A DNA stretch of 61,979 nt from Kangiella sp. HD9-110m-PIT-SAG07. GTDB taxonomy: Bacteria; Pseudomonadota; Gammaproteobacteria; Enterobacterales; Kangiellaceae. This document shows, piece after piece, positions 61,767 through 61,979 of the stretch; within the stretch, counting starts at the first letter, position 1, and every line of letters starts with the position of its first letter. The stretch lies in NCBI GenBank assembly GCA_003370465.1, contig QQTG01000001.1, forward strand, positions 1 to 61,979, in the 5' to 3' direction. The position numbers and the translations under genes were made by a program. The notes beneath the pieces were generated by a model that was not told where the DNA came from, did not search any database, and saw nothing but the letters and a program-made list of their open reading frames with translations.

Positions 61767-61979
61767 TTAGCGGCGATAGAGTAATGCAGCTAATGCGGGT
61801 AATAAGAAAATTGCACCCAACATGTTCACCAAGAACATGAACGTCAGCATAATTCCCATATCAGCCTGATACTGTAACGCTGAGAAAATCCAAGTACTGA
61901 CTCCGATGGCCAGCGTTAAGCCCGTGAATAACACAGCATTACCCGTCAGTTTCAGTGTCTCAAAGTAAGCCTCAGAGAC
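61767..61979 (-). CDS. C-terminus of an RND/MMPL-type exporter (5' end outside window)
   Basis: Only the last 70 residues are visible, VSEAYFETLK to ALAALLYRR, with two transmembrane helices (AVLFTGLTLAIGVSTWIF and MGIMLTFMFLVNMLGAIFLL) typical of the last helices of COG1033/MMPL-like RND proteins. The substrate cannot be inferred. The frame runs open to the window edge. Confidence 0.75.
   Translation of the reverse strand, partial: VSEAYFETLKLTGNAVLFTGLTLAIGVSTWIFSALQYQADMGIMLTFMFLVNMLGAIFLLPALAALLYRR

Overview
This window is a stretch of ordinary chromosome from a moderately AT-leaning gammaproteobacterium. The block tRNA(Pro-Arg-His-Leu)-tig-clpP-clpX-lon-hupB-tRNA(Val)-tRNA(Asp)-ppiD, next to folD, cysS, ppiB and lpxH, is a well-known gammaproteobacterial neighbourhood. 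The other contents (a 1612-residue NAD-glutamate dehydrogenase, a TonB2-type operon with TtpC, fadI-fadJ, sapABCDF, miaE and two MoxR/DUF58 clusters) would suit a marine, protein- and amino-acid-consuming bacterium such as Kangiella or a relative. That genus is an inference from gene content and was not tested. I see no prophage, insertion sequence, CRISPR array or rRNA.

Layout. 1-4172 (minus): an operon of ycjX-like GTPase, ycjF-like membrane protein, and an ABC-2 exporter (ATPase plus a permease cut by the window edge). 4288-9411 (minus): a TonB2-type energy-transduction operon (DUF3450, TtpC, ExbB, ExbD, TonB, TPR protein), followed at 9712-10845 by a beta-barrel protein of unknown role. 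11133-16453 (plus): sapABCDF peptide importer. 16549-25246 (minus): periplasmic and cytoplasmic protein quality control (ppiD, lon, clpX, clpP, tig), with HU and two tRNAs between ppiD and lon. Four more tRNAs lie at 25369-25843. 26021-31276: folD, a small membrane protein, then a compact four-gene phospholipid cassette (CDP-alcohol phosphotransferase, CdsA-like, PlsC-like, VTT/DedA-like) with a divergent XRE-type regulator and a palindrome between them. 31306-35765: cysS, ppiB, lpxH, a ClpP-fold lipoprotein and DUF924. 35767-42800 (minus): a mono-haem secreted protein, pepE, miaE, and the first MoxR-DUF58-transglutaminase cluster. 42942-44611 (plus): two related small beta-barrel proteins and a 52-residue membrane peptide missed by a 60-residue cutoff. 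44778-48265 (minus): fadI-fadJ with a PsrA-like operator upstream. 48489-56392 (plus): the second MoxR cluster (MoxR, DUF58, DUF4381, BatA, BatB-TPR, BatD), then an HSD10-like short-chain dehydrogenase. 56454-61979 (minus): a 55-residue small protein, the large glutamate dehydrogenase, and the C-terminus of an RND/MMPL-type exporter.

How the parts fit. Much of the window concerns the cell envelope: TonB2 energisation, SapABCDF import, PpiD folding, two MoxR/VWA maturation clusters, beta-barrels and a private phospholipid cassette. Another large part concerns protein turnover and carbon from amino and fatty acids (Lon/ClpXP, PepE, GDH, FadIJ, HSD10-like enzyme). The best candidate for something poorly described is the phospholipid cassette at 27568-31276. 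It lies inside an otherwise conserved folD-cysS neighbourhood, has its own regulator and candidate operator, and its head-group transferase has Asn at a position that is Asp in the family motif. Clear regulatory signals are a PsrA-like palindrome before fadI, a sigma32-like promoter before clpX, a strong sigma70-like promoter before hupB, and about ten intrinsic terminators.
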